Assembly (NCBI RefSeq): GCF_963678835.1
Contig: NZ_OY787470.1
Coordinates: 124,001-188,000, forward strand
DNA: 64,000 nt
Reading direction: 5' to 3'
DNA from: an uncultured Desulfuromonas sp.
Lineage (GTDB): Bacteria; Desulfobacterota; Desulfuromonadia; Desulfuromonadales; Desulfuromonadaceae
Positions 28,252 to 38,233 of this stretch are shown here, in pieces. A program made the translations under genes and the position numbers. Numbering within the stretch: position 1 is the first letter of the stretch; the number at the start of each line of letters is the position of its first letter. Below the pieces are notes generated by a model that searched no databases, had not been told where the DNA came from, and saw only the letters and a list, made by a program, of their open reading frames with translations.

Positions 28252-29748
28252 ATGGATGCGGCACAGGTGGTTTCACCGGAGACATGTCATGAGCTCAGTG
28301 CGTTTGTGCACAAACGGTTCGGCATGTTTTTTCCTCCGGAACGCCATAACGACCTGTTGCGTGCTGTAAGTCGTGCCTGTGATGAATCGGGTTTTAGTGA
28401 TCCGCAAGCCTATGTTGACTGGGTGCTAGCGGCACCGCACAGTGACAAAGAGCTGGAACCGCTGGTGACCAGCCTGACGATTGGTGAAACCTATTTTTTT
28501 CGTGATCCAGGATTGTTTGCCGCGTTGCGCGAAGTGGTCGTTCCGCAACGCATCCGTCAAGCCAGAGAAACCAAAACCTTACGGGTGTGGAGTGCGGGAT
28601 GCAGTACCGGCGAAGAACCCTATTCCATCGCCATGTTGCTCGATCATTACGGCCTGATCAACAGTGACTGGTCGGTTGATTTGCTGGCCACGGATGTCAA
28701 TGTCAAGTCGTTGCGCCATGCCCGTAAAGGCATCTATTCGCGTTGGTCGTTTCGCGGGCTGTCTGCACCGATGCAGCAGCGTTATTTTGATGCCGTTGAT
28801 GACCATCACTGGCAGCTCAAGGAGTCAATCCGTCAACGGGTCGATTTCAGTTATCTGAATCTGGCCGCGCCGCCGTTTCGTATCGGCGACAATGCACGGT
28901 GTCGCTGTGATATTATCCTGTGCCGCAACGTCTTGATGTATTTCTCGCGTGAGCTGCGTGAACAGATTCTTGCCGAGCTGTCCCGCATGCTTGATGACGG
29001 CGGTTGGCTGGTGGTGAGTCCAAGTGAGGCGGGCCTGGTCGCGGTGGATGGTTTGCATTCGGTCCACATCAAGGGCATGGTGTTACACCGAAAAGGGGTG
29101 GGCGAGGTGCCGCAGTCTGTTTGCCCTCCGGTGCTGTTGAAGCGGGTTGTTGCATCTAAAAAAACGCAGATGAAGGCATCCGTGCCGCCTGCTAAAGATG
29201 CCAGGGCGGCAGTGAACGTACCCCGTCCTGCCATTCCTCCAGAGGAATTGCCGTTGACGGTGGATCATTGCATGGAGCTGGTTGAGCAAGGGGGATATAC
29301 CCAGGCCATGGCGCAGCTGGAGAACCTGCTGTCTTGCTGTCAATCGGATCGGCGAGAGCTGGCGCGAGTTAACCTGCTGCTGGCCAAGTGCTATGCCAAT
29401 GTCGGTCATACCGATCAGGCGCAGGAAAATCTGGAGGAGGCCTTGCGCCTCGATCAGATGAATCCGGCCGCCCATTATCTCAACGGCGTGATTGCGTTGG
29501 AAAAGCAGGATGTTGACCGGGCCAGGCAGAGTTTTGAACGAGCTCTCTATCTGGATGAGGGCTATATTATGGCCCAATTGTCCATGGGGATGTTGCAGGG
29601 CCAAAGTGGTGACATGACGCAAAAGAACAAATCGTTTGCTCGTATTCACGTGCTTCTTGACCGGTTGGCTGAGGATGCGGTGATCCCCGATTCCGGGGGG
29701 ATGACAGCGGCGCATTTGCGTTTGTCGTTAAAAACTGACCATGAGTGA
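28252..29748 (+). CDS. cheR: CheR-type MCP methyltransferase with TPR domain (WspC-like)
   Basis: 498 residues. The N-terminal CheR helical domain leads into the SAM-binding fold with VWSAGCSTGEEPYSIAM and a later DIILCRNVLMYFS. A low-complexity linker (~285-330) joins it to TPR repeats (~340-460). CheR methylates glutamates on the receptor to adjust sensitivity. The TPR extension is typical of WspC. Its last four bases overlap an alternative GTG of the next CheW gene. Confidence 0.93.
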   Translation: MDAAQVVSPETCHELSAFVHKRFGMFFPPERHNDLLRAVSRACDESGFSDPQAYVDWVLAAPHSDKELEPLVTSLTIGETYFFRDPGLFAALREVVVPQRIRQARETKTLRVWSAGCSTGEEPYSIAMLLDHYGLINSDWSVDLLATDVNVKSLRHARKGIYSRWSFRGLSAPMQQRYFDAVDDHHWQLKESIRQRVDFSYLNLAAPPFRIGDNARCRCDIILCRNVLMYFSRELREQILAELSRMLDDGGWLVVSPSEAGLVAVDGLHSVHIKGMVLHRKGVGEVPQSVCPPVLLKRVVASKKTQMKASVPPAKDARAAVNVPRPAIPPEELPLTVDHCMELVEQGGYTQAMAQLENLLSCCQSDRRELARVNLLLAKCYANVGHTDQAQENLEEALRLDQMNPAAHYLNGVIALEKQDVDRARQSFERALYLDEGYIMAQLSMGMLQGQSGDMTQKNKSFARIHVLLDRLAEDAVIPDSGGMTAAHLRLSLKTDHE

Positions 29749-29756
29749 AAAGAGCA

Positions 29757-30272
29757 ATGGCTGATTCGCGTGAACAACGGATTTTGCAACAGCGTGCCGA
29801 GCAGTTGGCGCGCCCGGACGACACCATCATGGTGGGACATCTGCTGCCGGTGGTCGAGTTCCGTCTTGCTCAGGAAGTGTATGCTTTTGAACTGGTGCAG
29901 GTGAAAAAGGTGGTGCCGGTGTCGGCTCTGGTCGCTTTGCCCGGAGCGCCGTCCTTTGTTGCCGGGATCACCCATTTCTCGGGCCAGATTCTGTCTGTGG
30001 TCGATTTGCGTAGTTTTTTTGAATTGCCGATGCCGAAGAACGACAGCCGCCAGAAGTTGATGATTCTACGTGACCGCGACATGCAGATGGCAGTACTCGC
30101 TGAAGAGATTCTCGGTGTCCGCGAGTTGGAAGAGCAGCGCCTGCAAACAGGATTGCCGACATTGACCGGAGTGCGTGAGCGTTATCTCAAGGGCGTGTCA
30201 CCGGATCAGACCATTGTTCTTGATGTGGCGAAAATCCTGACTGATGAGCGATTGATTGTCGATCAGGCCTGA
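29757..30272 (+). CDS. cheW: CheW-like adaptor 2 (WspD-like)
   Basis: 171 residues from ATG 29757; a GTG at 29745 overlapping the cheR stop is the alternative. The CheW fold shows VEFRLAQEVYAFELVQVKKVV, AGITHFSGQILSVVDLRSFF and MAVLAEEILGV. Two adaptors flanking a CheR-TPR gene is the arrangement of wspB-wspC-wspD. Confidence 0.88.
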   Translation: MADSREQRILQQRAEQLARPDDTIMVGHLLPVVEFRLAQEVYAFELVQVKKVVPVSALVALPGAPSFVAGITHFSGQILSVVDLRSFFELPMPKNDSRQKLMILRDRDMQMAVLAEEILGVRELEEQRLQTGLPTLTGVRERYLKGVSPDQTIVLDVAKILTDERLIVDQA

Positions 30273-30348
30273 ATAAATAAACCCGACCGGCGCGCTGGTG
30301 ACAACGCATCTGGCGGAGTGTAACTTGTTGAATCTGGTGGAGGGATTC

Positions 30349-32613
30349 ATGAATTTTTTGCGTACGAGCCTGAAAAAACGTTTGGTGCTTCAGTTCCTTC
30401 TTGTGGCACTGATTCCCATCGGCATTGTGGAGTTTCTCAGCTTTAACGCAACGCGCGATGCACTTGATAAAGCCGCGTTGGAGAAGGTGCAGATGGTCAA
30501 CGATGTCAACCGGGAACGGTTGCTGGAGTACTTTGACGATCTGTTTACCGATCTGGAAGTGCTGGCGAGGTCGCAAGATGTTGATACGGCGCTGAGCCTG
30601 CTCGGCAATTATCACCAACGTACCGGCCAGAAGGGCAACGCCCCCTTTGATGTGACCTCCTCCTCATATCGCGAGATTTTTAAAAATATTGATCCCTTTC
30701 TGCGAGACTTCCTGATTAATTATGAATATCACGATCTGCTGTTGATTTGTGGCGAGCATGGTCATGTGATGTACAGCATTGAGCAGGAAAGTGACTTTGG
30801 TGCCAATCTCAGTCATGGCTCGTTAAGCAACAGTGCTCTGGCGACCGCCTGGAGTCAGGTGATGAACGGTAGCAAACAGGTGGTCCTTGATTTTGTCGAT
30901 TACGAGCCGAGTGGTATGCCCATCGCGTTTGCCGCAGTGCCGGTTCTCAACGCGCAAGGCCAACCCAGAGCCGTGATTGCCGTCAAAATAAGCATTGATG
31001 CCATCAATGAGATTGTTGAAGACCACGGTCAGTTTGGTGCCACCGGCGAGAGCTATGTGGTCGGCAGTGATACCATGCTCCGCTCTGAGTTGCGCTTCGC
31101 CCCCGGTCAGGTGTTGAAGCAGCAGGTGGCGACACCGGCCATAGAGCAGGCCATTAACGACCAGGCCAGTCTCGGCTTTGAAACCAACTATGCCGGTAAA
31201 AATGTGCTTGGTGCCTATGATGGTGTCGGCTTTAACGAGCGTGGCTACGGTTTTGAATGGGTGGTGGTCAGTGAGATTGAGGTCGACGAAGCCCTGGCCC
31301 CGGTTTCTGTGCTGCGGTTGCATATCCTGTTGATAAGTATACCGGTGGCACTGCTGGCCTGCTGGTTCGGCTGGTGGGCCGCGGGCAAGATTGTTGCGCC
31401 GGTGCGTCGGATGCTGGTTAACTTTGAGCATCTGGCTGAGGGTGATTTGGAGCAGACCGATGCTCATGTGACCTGCCATGATGAATTGGGACGGATGCAA
31501 AAAGCGTTTGCCCGCATGTTGCGCAGCTTTCGTCAGCGCAACGAACAGATTGCCCGGATTGCCGCCGGTGACCTGAATGTCGATGTGGAGATCGCCTCCG
31601 AACGCGACAAGCTGGGACTGGCCATGCGGGAGATGGTCGACAGTCTCAAGACCATCACCGTCTCGGCACGGCATATCTCCGAAGGGGATCTGAGCGTCGA
31701 AATCGTTGAACGCAGTGACCACGATGAGCTGGGTCTGGCCTTGAAGATGATGATCACCAATTTGCGTGACATTATCGGTGAGCTGGTCTCAGGCACCACA
31801 ACGCTGGCGGCGTCCGTCAGCCAGCTGTCCACCACTTCGTCGTTGCTTGCCGCCAGTGCGGCGGAAACGTCCAGCTCCATGGCTGAAGTCACGGCGACGG
31901 TTGATGAAGTGCGTCAGACCTCCCAGGTGTCGAGTGATCGTGCCCAAGATGTGGCCACCACATCGGAAGAGGCCAGCCGTTATTCGGAACAGGGCAGTGA
32001 AGCGACGCAGAAGACCGCCGCCGGCATGAGCGTCATCAAGGAGGAGATGGATTATATCGCCGAGAGCATTGTTTCACTCAGTGAGCAGAGCCAGAATGTC
32101 GGTGAGATTGTCGACACCGTGACCGATCTGGCGGATCAGTCAAACTTGCTGTCGGTAAATGCCTCTATTGAGGCGGCCAAGGCCGGTGAGCACGGCAAAG
32201 GGTTTACCGTGGTCGCTCAGGAGGTGAAATCTCTCGCCGCACAGTCCAAGCAGTCAACGGAACAGATCAAACGTATTCTCAGCGATATCCAAAAAGCCAC
32301 CGGATCTGCGGTGATGGCCACTGAACGCGGTACCAAAGCAGTGCAGGCCGGGGTTGATCTGATGTCGCAGACCGAAGAAACCTTCCAGGTGATGACCGGG
32401 AATATCAATGCCTCGGCTGAATTTGCCATGCAAATCGCCTCCTCCAGTCAGCAGCAACTGGCTGGGGTTGAGCAGGTGGCTCAGGCGATGTTGACCATCA
32501 AAGATGCCGGGCAGCAGAATATGGACAGTGCCCGTCAGCTGGAAGATGCCACCCAGCGTCTTGAAGCCCTGGCCAACAACCTTAAGCAGCTCTCCGAGCG
32601 GTTTACCCTGTAA
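30349..32613 (+). CDS. methyl-accepting chemotaxis protein with three HAMP units (WspA-like)
   Basis: 754 residues from ATG 30349, with GGAGGG upstream; a GTG at 30298 is less likely. TM1 (~10-32) and TM2 (~305-330) enclose a periplasmic dCache-like sensor. Three consecutive HAMP-like units follow, seen as HLAEGDLE...DELGRM, RIAAGDLN...DKLGLAM and HISEGDLS...DELGLAL. The cytoplasmic signalling tip NASIEAAKAGEHGKGFTVV contacts CheA and CheW. The ligand is unknown; known WspA responds to surface contact. Confidence 0.93.
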   Translation: MNFLRTSLKKRLVLQFLLVALIPIGIVEFLSFNATRDALDKAALEKVQMVNDVNRERLLEYFDDLFTDLEVLARSQDVDTALSLLGNYHQRTGQKGNAPFDVTSSSYREIFKNIDPFLRDFLINYEYHDLLLICGEHGHVMYSIEQESDFGANLSHGSLSNSALATAWSQVMNGSKQVVLDFVDYEPSGMPIAFAAVPVLNAQGQPRAVIAVKISIDAINEIVEDHGQFGATGESYVVGSDTMLRSELRFAPGQVLKQQVATPAIEQAINDQASLGFETNYAGKNVLGAYDGVGFNERGYGFEWVVVSEIEVDEALAPVSVLRLHILLISIPVALLACWFGWWAAGKIVAPVRRMLVNFEHLAEGDLEQTDAHVTCHDELGRMQKAFARMLRSFRQRNEQIARIAAGDLNVDVEIASERDKLGLAMREMVDSLKTITVSARHISEGDLSVEIVERSDHDELGLALKMMITNLRDIIGELVSGTTTLAASVSQLSTTSSLLAASAAETSSSMAEVTATVDEVRQTSQVSSDRAQDVATTSEEASRYSEQGSEATQKTAAGMSVIKEEMDYIAESIVSLSEQSQNVGEIVDTVTDLADQSNLLSVNASIEAAKAGEHGKGFTVVAQEVKSLAAQSKQSTEQIKRILSDIQKATGSAVMATERGTKAVQAGVDLMSQTEETFQVMTGNINASAEFAMQIASSSQQQLAGVEQVAQAMLTIKDAGQQNMDSARQLEDATQRLEALANNLKQLSERFTL

Positions 32614-32625
32614 CGGGAATGAACG

Positions 32626-34965
32626 ATGGATGAGCAGCAACTGCTGATAATGCTCCGCGAGGCCTTCAAAGAGGAGGCCCTTGAGCGCCTGACCAGTCTT
32701 TCGTCCTGCCTGGTGCAACTGGAACGGGTAGAAGACGATATGGCGGGTAGTGACCCCCTTGAGGTCGCCTTTCGTGAAGCGCACAGCCTCAAAGGGGCGG
32801 CGCGGTCTGTGTCGCTAAGCGATATCGAGTCGTTGTGTCAGACCCTTGAAAGCGTGTTGTCGCAGGTCAAAAAAGGTCTGTGTACCCTGCAGACGGATGA
32901 TTTTGATCTGTTGCACAATTGTGTGCGGGTCATGGAGGCATTTCTCGATCATTTTTCCACGACTCAGGAAGCGGATTACCGGAAACAGGTAGCACCGCTC
33001 ATCAGCCAGTTACAGCAGCTGAGTGAACCTTGTAAACAGGTTGCAAAAGCGGTTGAGCCACAACCCGACAGTGAGGTGCAGCCTGCTGTTGAAGCCGCTG
33101 CCGTTGCGGCCCCCGACCCGGCAGACCCCTCCAAAGCGACTGCGCCTCATGTTTCCTCCGCAGTCCCACCTGACCCCGCTGAAAGAACCTCTCCATCCGT
33201 GGCAACTAAAGATGGGACGTTACGGGTTTCCATCCATCACCTTGACAGCGTGATGCAAAAGGCGGAAAGCCTGATTACCCTGAAATTGACCGTGTCCGAA
33301 CGCCATCATGAGAGTCTGAGCATGGCCCAGGCGTTTGAGCTTTGGCACAAAGATTGGAATCAGGTGGCCCCCCAGTTGCGACGCTTGCAAAACCGTTCCG
33401 ATGACCTGGACTGTGACGATGCACAACGGGCCATGGACAGTCTGCTCGGCTATATTGAGCGCACGCACAATGCTCTGCAGAGTCTGGAAACCCAGGTTTC
33501 CCGTCAGCAACAGCGTCTGCTGCAGGATAAAGCCACCACCGCCACCTTGATTGACGAACTGCTCGAAGAGATCAAAGAGATCATCATGGTGCCGTTTGCC
33601 AATCTGTCGGCCAGCTTTCCTCGCACCGTGCGCGAGGTGGCGCGAACTCAGGGCAAAGAGGTTGATCTGCTGGTGGAGGGGGATGAGACTGAAATTGACA
33701 AGCGGATTCTCGAGATGCTTTCATCACCGTTGACCCATCTGATTCGCAACGCGATTGATCACGGCATTGAATTGCCTCAGACCCGCCTGGCTGCCGGCAA
33801 ACAAGCCAAGGCGCGGCTGCAGGTCTCTTTGGCCCGAACTCAGGGAGGTCGCGTCGAAGTGCGGATCTGTGATGACGGTGCCGGGATCGATCTTGACCGG
33901 GTGCGCGCTCAGGCCGTTGACAGGCAGTTGCTCACTGAGCAGGCTGCTGCCGAATTGAGTGATGAGGAGGCGGCATGGCTGATATTCAATTCCGGGCTGT
34001 CGACCAGTTCCATGATCACCGAGATTTCCGGGCGTGGCTTGGGTATGGCGATTGTTAAGGAAAAGGTTGAGGATCTTGGTGGTCATCTGCATGTTGAGAC
34101 GCGGCAAGGTCAGGGAACCTGTTTCAAACTGCATGTTCCGGTGAGCCTGGCGGTATTCAAGGGTATTCTCATCCAGACGCGAGGTGCTGAGTTGATTGTG
34201 CCGACCGTCATGGTGGAGCGGGTCCTTAAAGTGTCCCGCCAGTCGATCCGCACGGTGGAAAACCGTGAAGTGATTTGTGTTGATGGTGAAAACCTGTCCC
34301 TGGTCAACCTCGGTGGCCTGTTGGCGATCACCGACCGCCCTATCACCCAGACCGACCAGATTCATGTAGTTGTGGTGCATGACAGTGAGCAACGGATCGG
34401 TTTCGTCGTCGATGACGTCGATGGTGAATATGAATTACTGGTCAAGGGACTCGGCGAGCAGTTGCGTCATGTGCGCTTTTTTTCCGGTGCGTCTGTGTTG
34501 GGTGACGGTCGGGTGGTGCCGGTTCTCGATGCCCGTGATCTGCTGTCTGCGCCGATGGAGGGTGCCGGGAAAATTCGCAACGATAACACCGACCAGCAGA
34601 TGGCGCGGCGGATTCTTGCGGTGGATGACTCTATCACCTCACGCATGTTGATTAAAAACATTCTCGAAGCCGCAGGGTATCAGGTCACCACCGCGATTGA
34701 CGGTGAAGATGCCTTTGACAAGCTGACGATCGGGGTATTTGACTTGGTGGTCAGTGACGTGGAAATGCCGCAGCTCGACGGTTTTGGACTAACCTCGCGC
34801 ATCCGGGCGACGGAGAGTGTTCAGGAGATCCCGGTGATCCTGGTCACCAGCCTTGAATCGGCGGAAGACAAGGAAAAAGGCATTGTTGCCGGAGCCAATG
34901 CCTATATTGTCAAACGAAGCTTTGATCAAAGCAATCTGCTTGATACAATACAGCGATTGATTTAA
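32626..34965 (+). CDS. cheA: CheA-type hybrid kinase with C-terminal receiver (WspE-like)
   Basis: 779 residues. The Hpt domain has H53 in EAHSLKGAARS. A Pro/Ala-rich linker (~130-190) follows. The ATPase region shows LTHLIRNAIDHGIE, ICDDGAGIDLDRVR and ISGRGLGMAIVKEKVEDLGG. A CheW-like regulatory domain (~510-640) and a receiver (~665-775, D in DLVVSDVEMPQLDG, lysine in IVKR) end the protein. The fused receiver is characteristic of WspE. It phosphorylates the downstream REC-GGDEF proteins and CheB. Confidence 0.95.
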   Translation: MDEQQLLIMLREAFKEEALERLTSLSSCLVQLERVEDDMAGSDPLEVAFREAHSLKGAARSVSLSDIESLCQTLESVLSQVKKGLCTLQTDDFDLLHNCVRVMEAFLDHFSTTQEADYRKQVAPLISQLQQLSEPCKQVAKAVEPQPDSEVQPAVEAAAVAAPDPADPSKATAPHVSSAVPPDPAERTSPSVATKDGTLRVSIHHLDSVMQKAESLITLKLTVSERHHESLSMAQAFELWHKDWNQVAPQLRRLQNRSDDLDCDDAQRAMDSLLGYIERTHNALQSLETQVSRQQQRLLQDKATTATLIDELLEEIKEIIMVPFANLSASFPRTVREVARTQGKEVDLLVEGDETEIDKRILEMLSSPLTHLIRNAIDHGIELPQTRLAAGKQAKARLQVSLARTQGGRVEVRICDDGAGIDLDRVRAQAVDRQLLTEQAAAELSDEEAAWLIFNSGLSTSSMITEISGRGLGMAIVKEKVEDLGGHLHVETRQGQGTCFKLHVPVSLAVFKGILIQTRGAELIVPTVMVERVLKVSRQSIRTVENREVICVDGENLSLVNLGGLLAITDRPITQTDQIHVVVVHDSEQRIGFVVDDVDGEYELLVKGLGEQLRHVRFFSGASVLGDGRVVPVLDARDLLSAPMEGAGKIRNDNTDQQMARRILAVDDSITSRMLIKNILEAAGYQVTTAIDGEDAFDKLTIGVFDLVVSDVEMPQLDGFGLTSRIRATESVQEIPVILVTSLESAEDKEKGIVAGANAYIVKRSFDQSNLLDTIQRLI

Positions 34966-35077
34966 ATCGTGAAATGGATCAACCGCTTCGCTCATTGTGC
35001 GCCGTGGGGGAACGGTACGACGCGATGGCATCGGCGTGAATTTCAGCAGTAAGGGCCAGACTGACAACGAGGAACAC

Positions 35078-36010
35078 ATGCAGCAGCAGTTCAAAGTGTT
35101 ATTGGTTGAGGACAGCCGTACCCAGGCATTGCGGTTCCAGTTTATGCTGGAAGCGCACGGCTTTAATGCGGTCGTGGTCTGTAATGGCCGCGAAGCCCTT
35201 GATCGCCTCAAACAGGAATATTTTCCGATCATCATCACCGACTGGGTGATGCCGGAGATGGATGGCGTCGAGCTGTGCCAGGCGATCCGCAGCCGCAAGT
35301 TCGATGGCTATGTGTTTATCTTCCTGGTCACTTCCAAGGATGATCCCGATGACATTGTCGCCGGTTTACAGGCCGGTGCAGACGATTACCTGACCAAGCC
35401 GGTCTCTGAACTGGAACTGATGGCGCGCCTCAATACCGCCAAGCGGGTCATTGACTTGGAACGTTCTTTGAAAAAGCGTAATGAAGAGGTGCTCCATCTG
35501 TCGGTGACCGACGCCTTGACTGAAGTTCACAATCGCAGTTATTTCAACACCCAATGTCCATCGTTTATCGCCCGCGCAGTGCGTTCACGCCAGCCGGTTT
35601 CGTGTATGATTTGTGATGCCGATCATTTTAAAAAAGTCAATGATACCTTTGGTCATTTGGCCGGTGATCGGGTGTTGCAGGCGTTTGCTGTCTGTCTCAA
35701 AGAACAGGTGCGCCAGGGACTTGACCTGCTGGTGCGCTATGGTGGTGAAGAGTTTGTCGTTGTTTTGTCCGATACCGACAGTGACATCGCGCTGGCTGTC
35801 GCCGAGCGGATGCGCCAGTCCATCGAAAAGTTATCCATCACCTGGGAGGACCAGACCATCTCTCTTACGGCCAGTTTTGGTGTTGTCAGCTACTTACCTG
35901 AAACCATATGCCATCTGCTTAGTGTTGAACAATTGATGGCGGCGGCGGATGAAGCACTTTATGCGGCCAAGGAAGCGGGGCGTAACTGCGTTCGCCGGGT
36001 GACGTTATGA
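35078..36010 (+). CDS. REC-GGDEF diguanylate cyclase response regulator 1 (WspR-like)
   Basis: 310 residues from ATG 35078 with GAGG upstream; an earlier in-frame start at 34997 lacks a ribosome site. The receiver (1-120) has D in ITDWVMPEMDG and K in YLTKPV. A short coiled linker leads to a GGDEF domain with the active-site loop RYGGEEF and MICDADHFKKVNDTFGH. The product-inhibition RxxD is not in register (QGLD precedes LLVRY). Phosphorylated protein should make cyclic di-GMP. Its end overlaps the cheB start. Confidence 0.93.
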   Translation: MQQQFKVLLVEDSRTQALRFQFMLEAHGFNAVVVCNGREALDRLKQEYFPIIITDWVMPEMDGVELCQAIRSRKFDGYVFIFLVTSKDDPDDIVAGLQAGADDYLTKPVSELELMARLNTAKRVIDLERSLKKRNEEVLHLSVTDALTEVHNRSYFNTQCPSFIARAVRSRQPVSCMICDADHFKKVNDTFGHLAGDRVLQAFAVCLKEQVRQGLDLLVRYGGEEFVVVLSDTDSDIALAVAERMRQSIEKLSITWEDQTISLTASFGVVSYLPETICHLLSVEQLMAAADEALYAAKEAGRNCVRRVTL

Positions 36011-37034
36011 TCCGGGTGCTGATTGCCGAAGATTCCGCCTCTTCTCGTGCCTATCTCAAGTTTATCGTTGATTCCGCCGACGATATGGAAGTGGTGGCCG
36101 TGGCTGAAAACGGTGAGCAGGCTGCGGAATTGACCCGTCGTATGCATCCCGATGTGGTGGCCATGGATATCCATATGCCGGTTCTTGACGGTTGCAGCGC
36201 CACCCGCCAGATCATGGCCAGTTGTCCGACGCCGGTGGTGATTGTCAGCAGTCTGGTCAATGGCAGTGCGTCTCAGGAGACCTTTCGCATTCTCGAAGCC
36301 GGTGCGGTGGCCGCAGTGCCCAAACCCAGTGGTCCCAAAAGCAAGGCGGCGGTCGAGGATCGGCACAAGCTGCTATGCGCCCTGCGTCAGGTCGCCGGGC
36401 TGCAAGTCACCGCACCTGCGGAATCGTCCGCAACAACCGCAGTCGATTCGTCGGAAAAAAAGCCACCTGTCGTTATAAACTGGTTGTGGTTGGTGCCTCC
36501 ACGGGCGGTCCGGTGGCTCTGCAAAATATGTTGCGCCAGTTGCCAGCCGGTTTTCCTTTGCCGATCCTGGTCGTCCAGCATATTTCTCCCGGTTTTGTTC
36601 CGGGGATGGTACAGTGGCTGCAAAATGACTGCGCTCTATCGCTGTGCGTGGCTGAAAACGGTCAGAGTATCAAACCGGGTGTGGTTTATTTTGCTCCGGA
36701 CGATTTGCATATGGGCGTGACCTCCGCAGGGCGGATTGTTCTTAAAGAGGGGCCGATGATGCACAGTGTACGACCGGCGGTTTCCTATTTGTTTCAGTCC
36801 ACGGCCCGCGCTTACGGCGGTGATGTGGTTGGTGTCCTGATGACCGGCATGGGCCGCGATGGTGCCGCAGAGTTACTGACGTTGCAGCAGCAGGGTGCCG
36901 TGACGCTGATTCAGAATAAAGACAGTTGCGTCGTCTACGGTATGCCCGGTGAAGCGGAGCGGCTCGGGGCCGGTATGTATAAACTGTGTCCGGAGCGGAT
37001 TGGTCAGCAGTTGATTCACCTGTGTTGCCGTTAG
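36007..37034 (+). pseudogene. cheB: CheB methylesterase (WspF-like) split by a -1 frameshift at an A-tract
   Basis: The first frame encodes an intact receiver (IAEDSASSRAYLK, VVAMDIHMPVLDG) and linker to about codon 150. The second frame, one base back, encodes an intact CheB catalytic domain: GASTGGP (serine), VVQHISPGF (histidine), GMGRDGA (aspartate), ending at 37034. The switch point is the seven-A run at 36455-36461. In the first frame it reads GAA AAA AAG, so A-AAA-AAG is a classic -1 slippery heptamer, and shifting there fuses the two parts as ...VGKKATCRYKLVVV. Without a shift, translation continues to 36720 with an unrelated tail. It may be a real frameshift, recoding, or a sequencing error. 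CheB removes methyl groups from the receptor; loss of WspF locks known Wsp systems on. Confidence 0.85.
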
Positions 37035-37074
37035 CCGCGAGCGCGTGATTCTTTTTGATGTTAAAGGTAGGGTT

Positions 37075-38187
37075 ATGAGTTTATTGCAGGCCCGAAATGT
37101 CGATATCCTGGTCGTTGAAGACAGTTATACCCAGGCCTTAAAGCTGGAGCAACTGTTTGAAGAAGAGGGGCTGAGCGTTGCCTGTGCCGATGGGTCATCG
37201 CGGGCTCTGTTGTGGCTGGAGAACTATCGTCCGGCACTGATTATCAGCGATGTGGTGATGCCTGATATGGATGGATTCGAGTTGTGCCGCCAGATCAAGG
37301 GACATGAAGGTACCCGCCAGGTTCCGGTGGTGTTGCTGACGCGACTTTCCGAACCCGAAGATATTGTTCGTGGACTGGAATGTGGTGCCGATCACTTTGT
37401 CACCAAGCCGTTCGACTGCAGTCTGCTGGTCTCTCAGGTGCACAACATCCTGTTGAATCAGAAAATTCGTCGCCAGAAGCACAGCGAAGACGGGGTGGAG
37501 ATCTATTTTGCCGGCAAGAAACATGTGATCAACTCGGAGCGATCACAGATTCTTGACTTGCTGCTGTCCACCTACGAAGGGGCGTTGCAGCAAAAGCGTG
37601 AGCTGGAGCGGATGAACGAGCAGCTTAACGACGCGCTCGACACCATCAAAAAACGCAACGCCGAGATTGCCGAGCTGGCGGTGCGCGATTCCTTGACCGG
37701 CAGTTTTAACCGTGGCTATTTCAACGAGACGTTTCCCGGCGCGATTCGCCGCGCGCAACGTTATCAGCAGAGTTTGTCGCTGATCATGTGTGATATCGAT
37801 CATTTCAAGTTGATCAATGACCACTATGGCCACCAGACCGGTGACCGGGTGATCAAAAGTGTCGCACAGGGCTTGGCTGAATCGCTGCGCCAGGGGGTTG
37901 ACTGGCTGGCCCGCTATGGCGGTGAGGAGTTCGTCGTCGTTCTTCCAGAAACCAATCTGGAGGGAGCTCTGGTGGTGGCGGAACGGATGCGACAGAGTAT
38001 TGCCGGCCAGGAGATCGCCTGTGATCCGCAGAGTATCCGTCTGACGGCCAGCTTTGGCGTGGCCGGATGTGATCCGGAACACGCCAGTATGCTGACGGCC
38101 AATGGCATGATTGCCGCGGCAGACCGTTGTCTGTATCAGTCTAAAAAAGAGGGGCGCAACTGCTGCTGCTCAAAAAGTCTCAAATAG
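37075..38187 (+). CDS. REC-GGDEF diguanylate cyclase response regulator 2 (WspR-like)
   Basis: 370 residues from ATG 37075 (GTAGGG upstream). The receiver has D in IISDVVMPDMDG and K in FVTKPF. A ~60-residue insert precedes a coiled-coil (LQQKRELERMNEQLNDALDTIKKRNAEI). The GGDEF domain has RYGGEEF and MCDIDHFKLINDHYGH. It resembles the first REC-GGDEF protein in the C-terminal half, consistent with duplication. Two such outputs in one Wsp-type operon is unusual. Confidence 0.93.
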   Translation: MSLLQARNVDILVVEDSYTQALKLEQLFEEEGLSVACADGSSRALLWLENYRPALIISDVVMPDMDGFELCRQIKGHEGTRQVPVVLLTRLSEPEDIVRGLECGADHFVTKPFDCSLLVSQVHNILLNQKIRRQKHSEDGVEIYFAGKKHVINSERSQILDLLLSTYEGALQQKRELERMNEQLNDALDTIKKRNAEIAELAVRDSLTGSFNRGYFNETFPGAIRRAQRYQQSLSLIMCDIDHFKLINDHYGHQTGDRVIKSVAQGLAESLRQGVDWLARYGGEEFVVVLPETNLEGALVVAERMRQSIAGQEIACDPQSIRLTASFGVAGCDPEHASMLTANGMIAAADRCLYQSKKEGRNCCCSKSLK

Positions 38188-38233
38188 CGGCATCCCGCTG
38201 GTGTCAAACCGATGGCGCTGAACGAGGTCGTTG

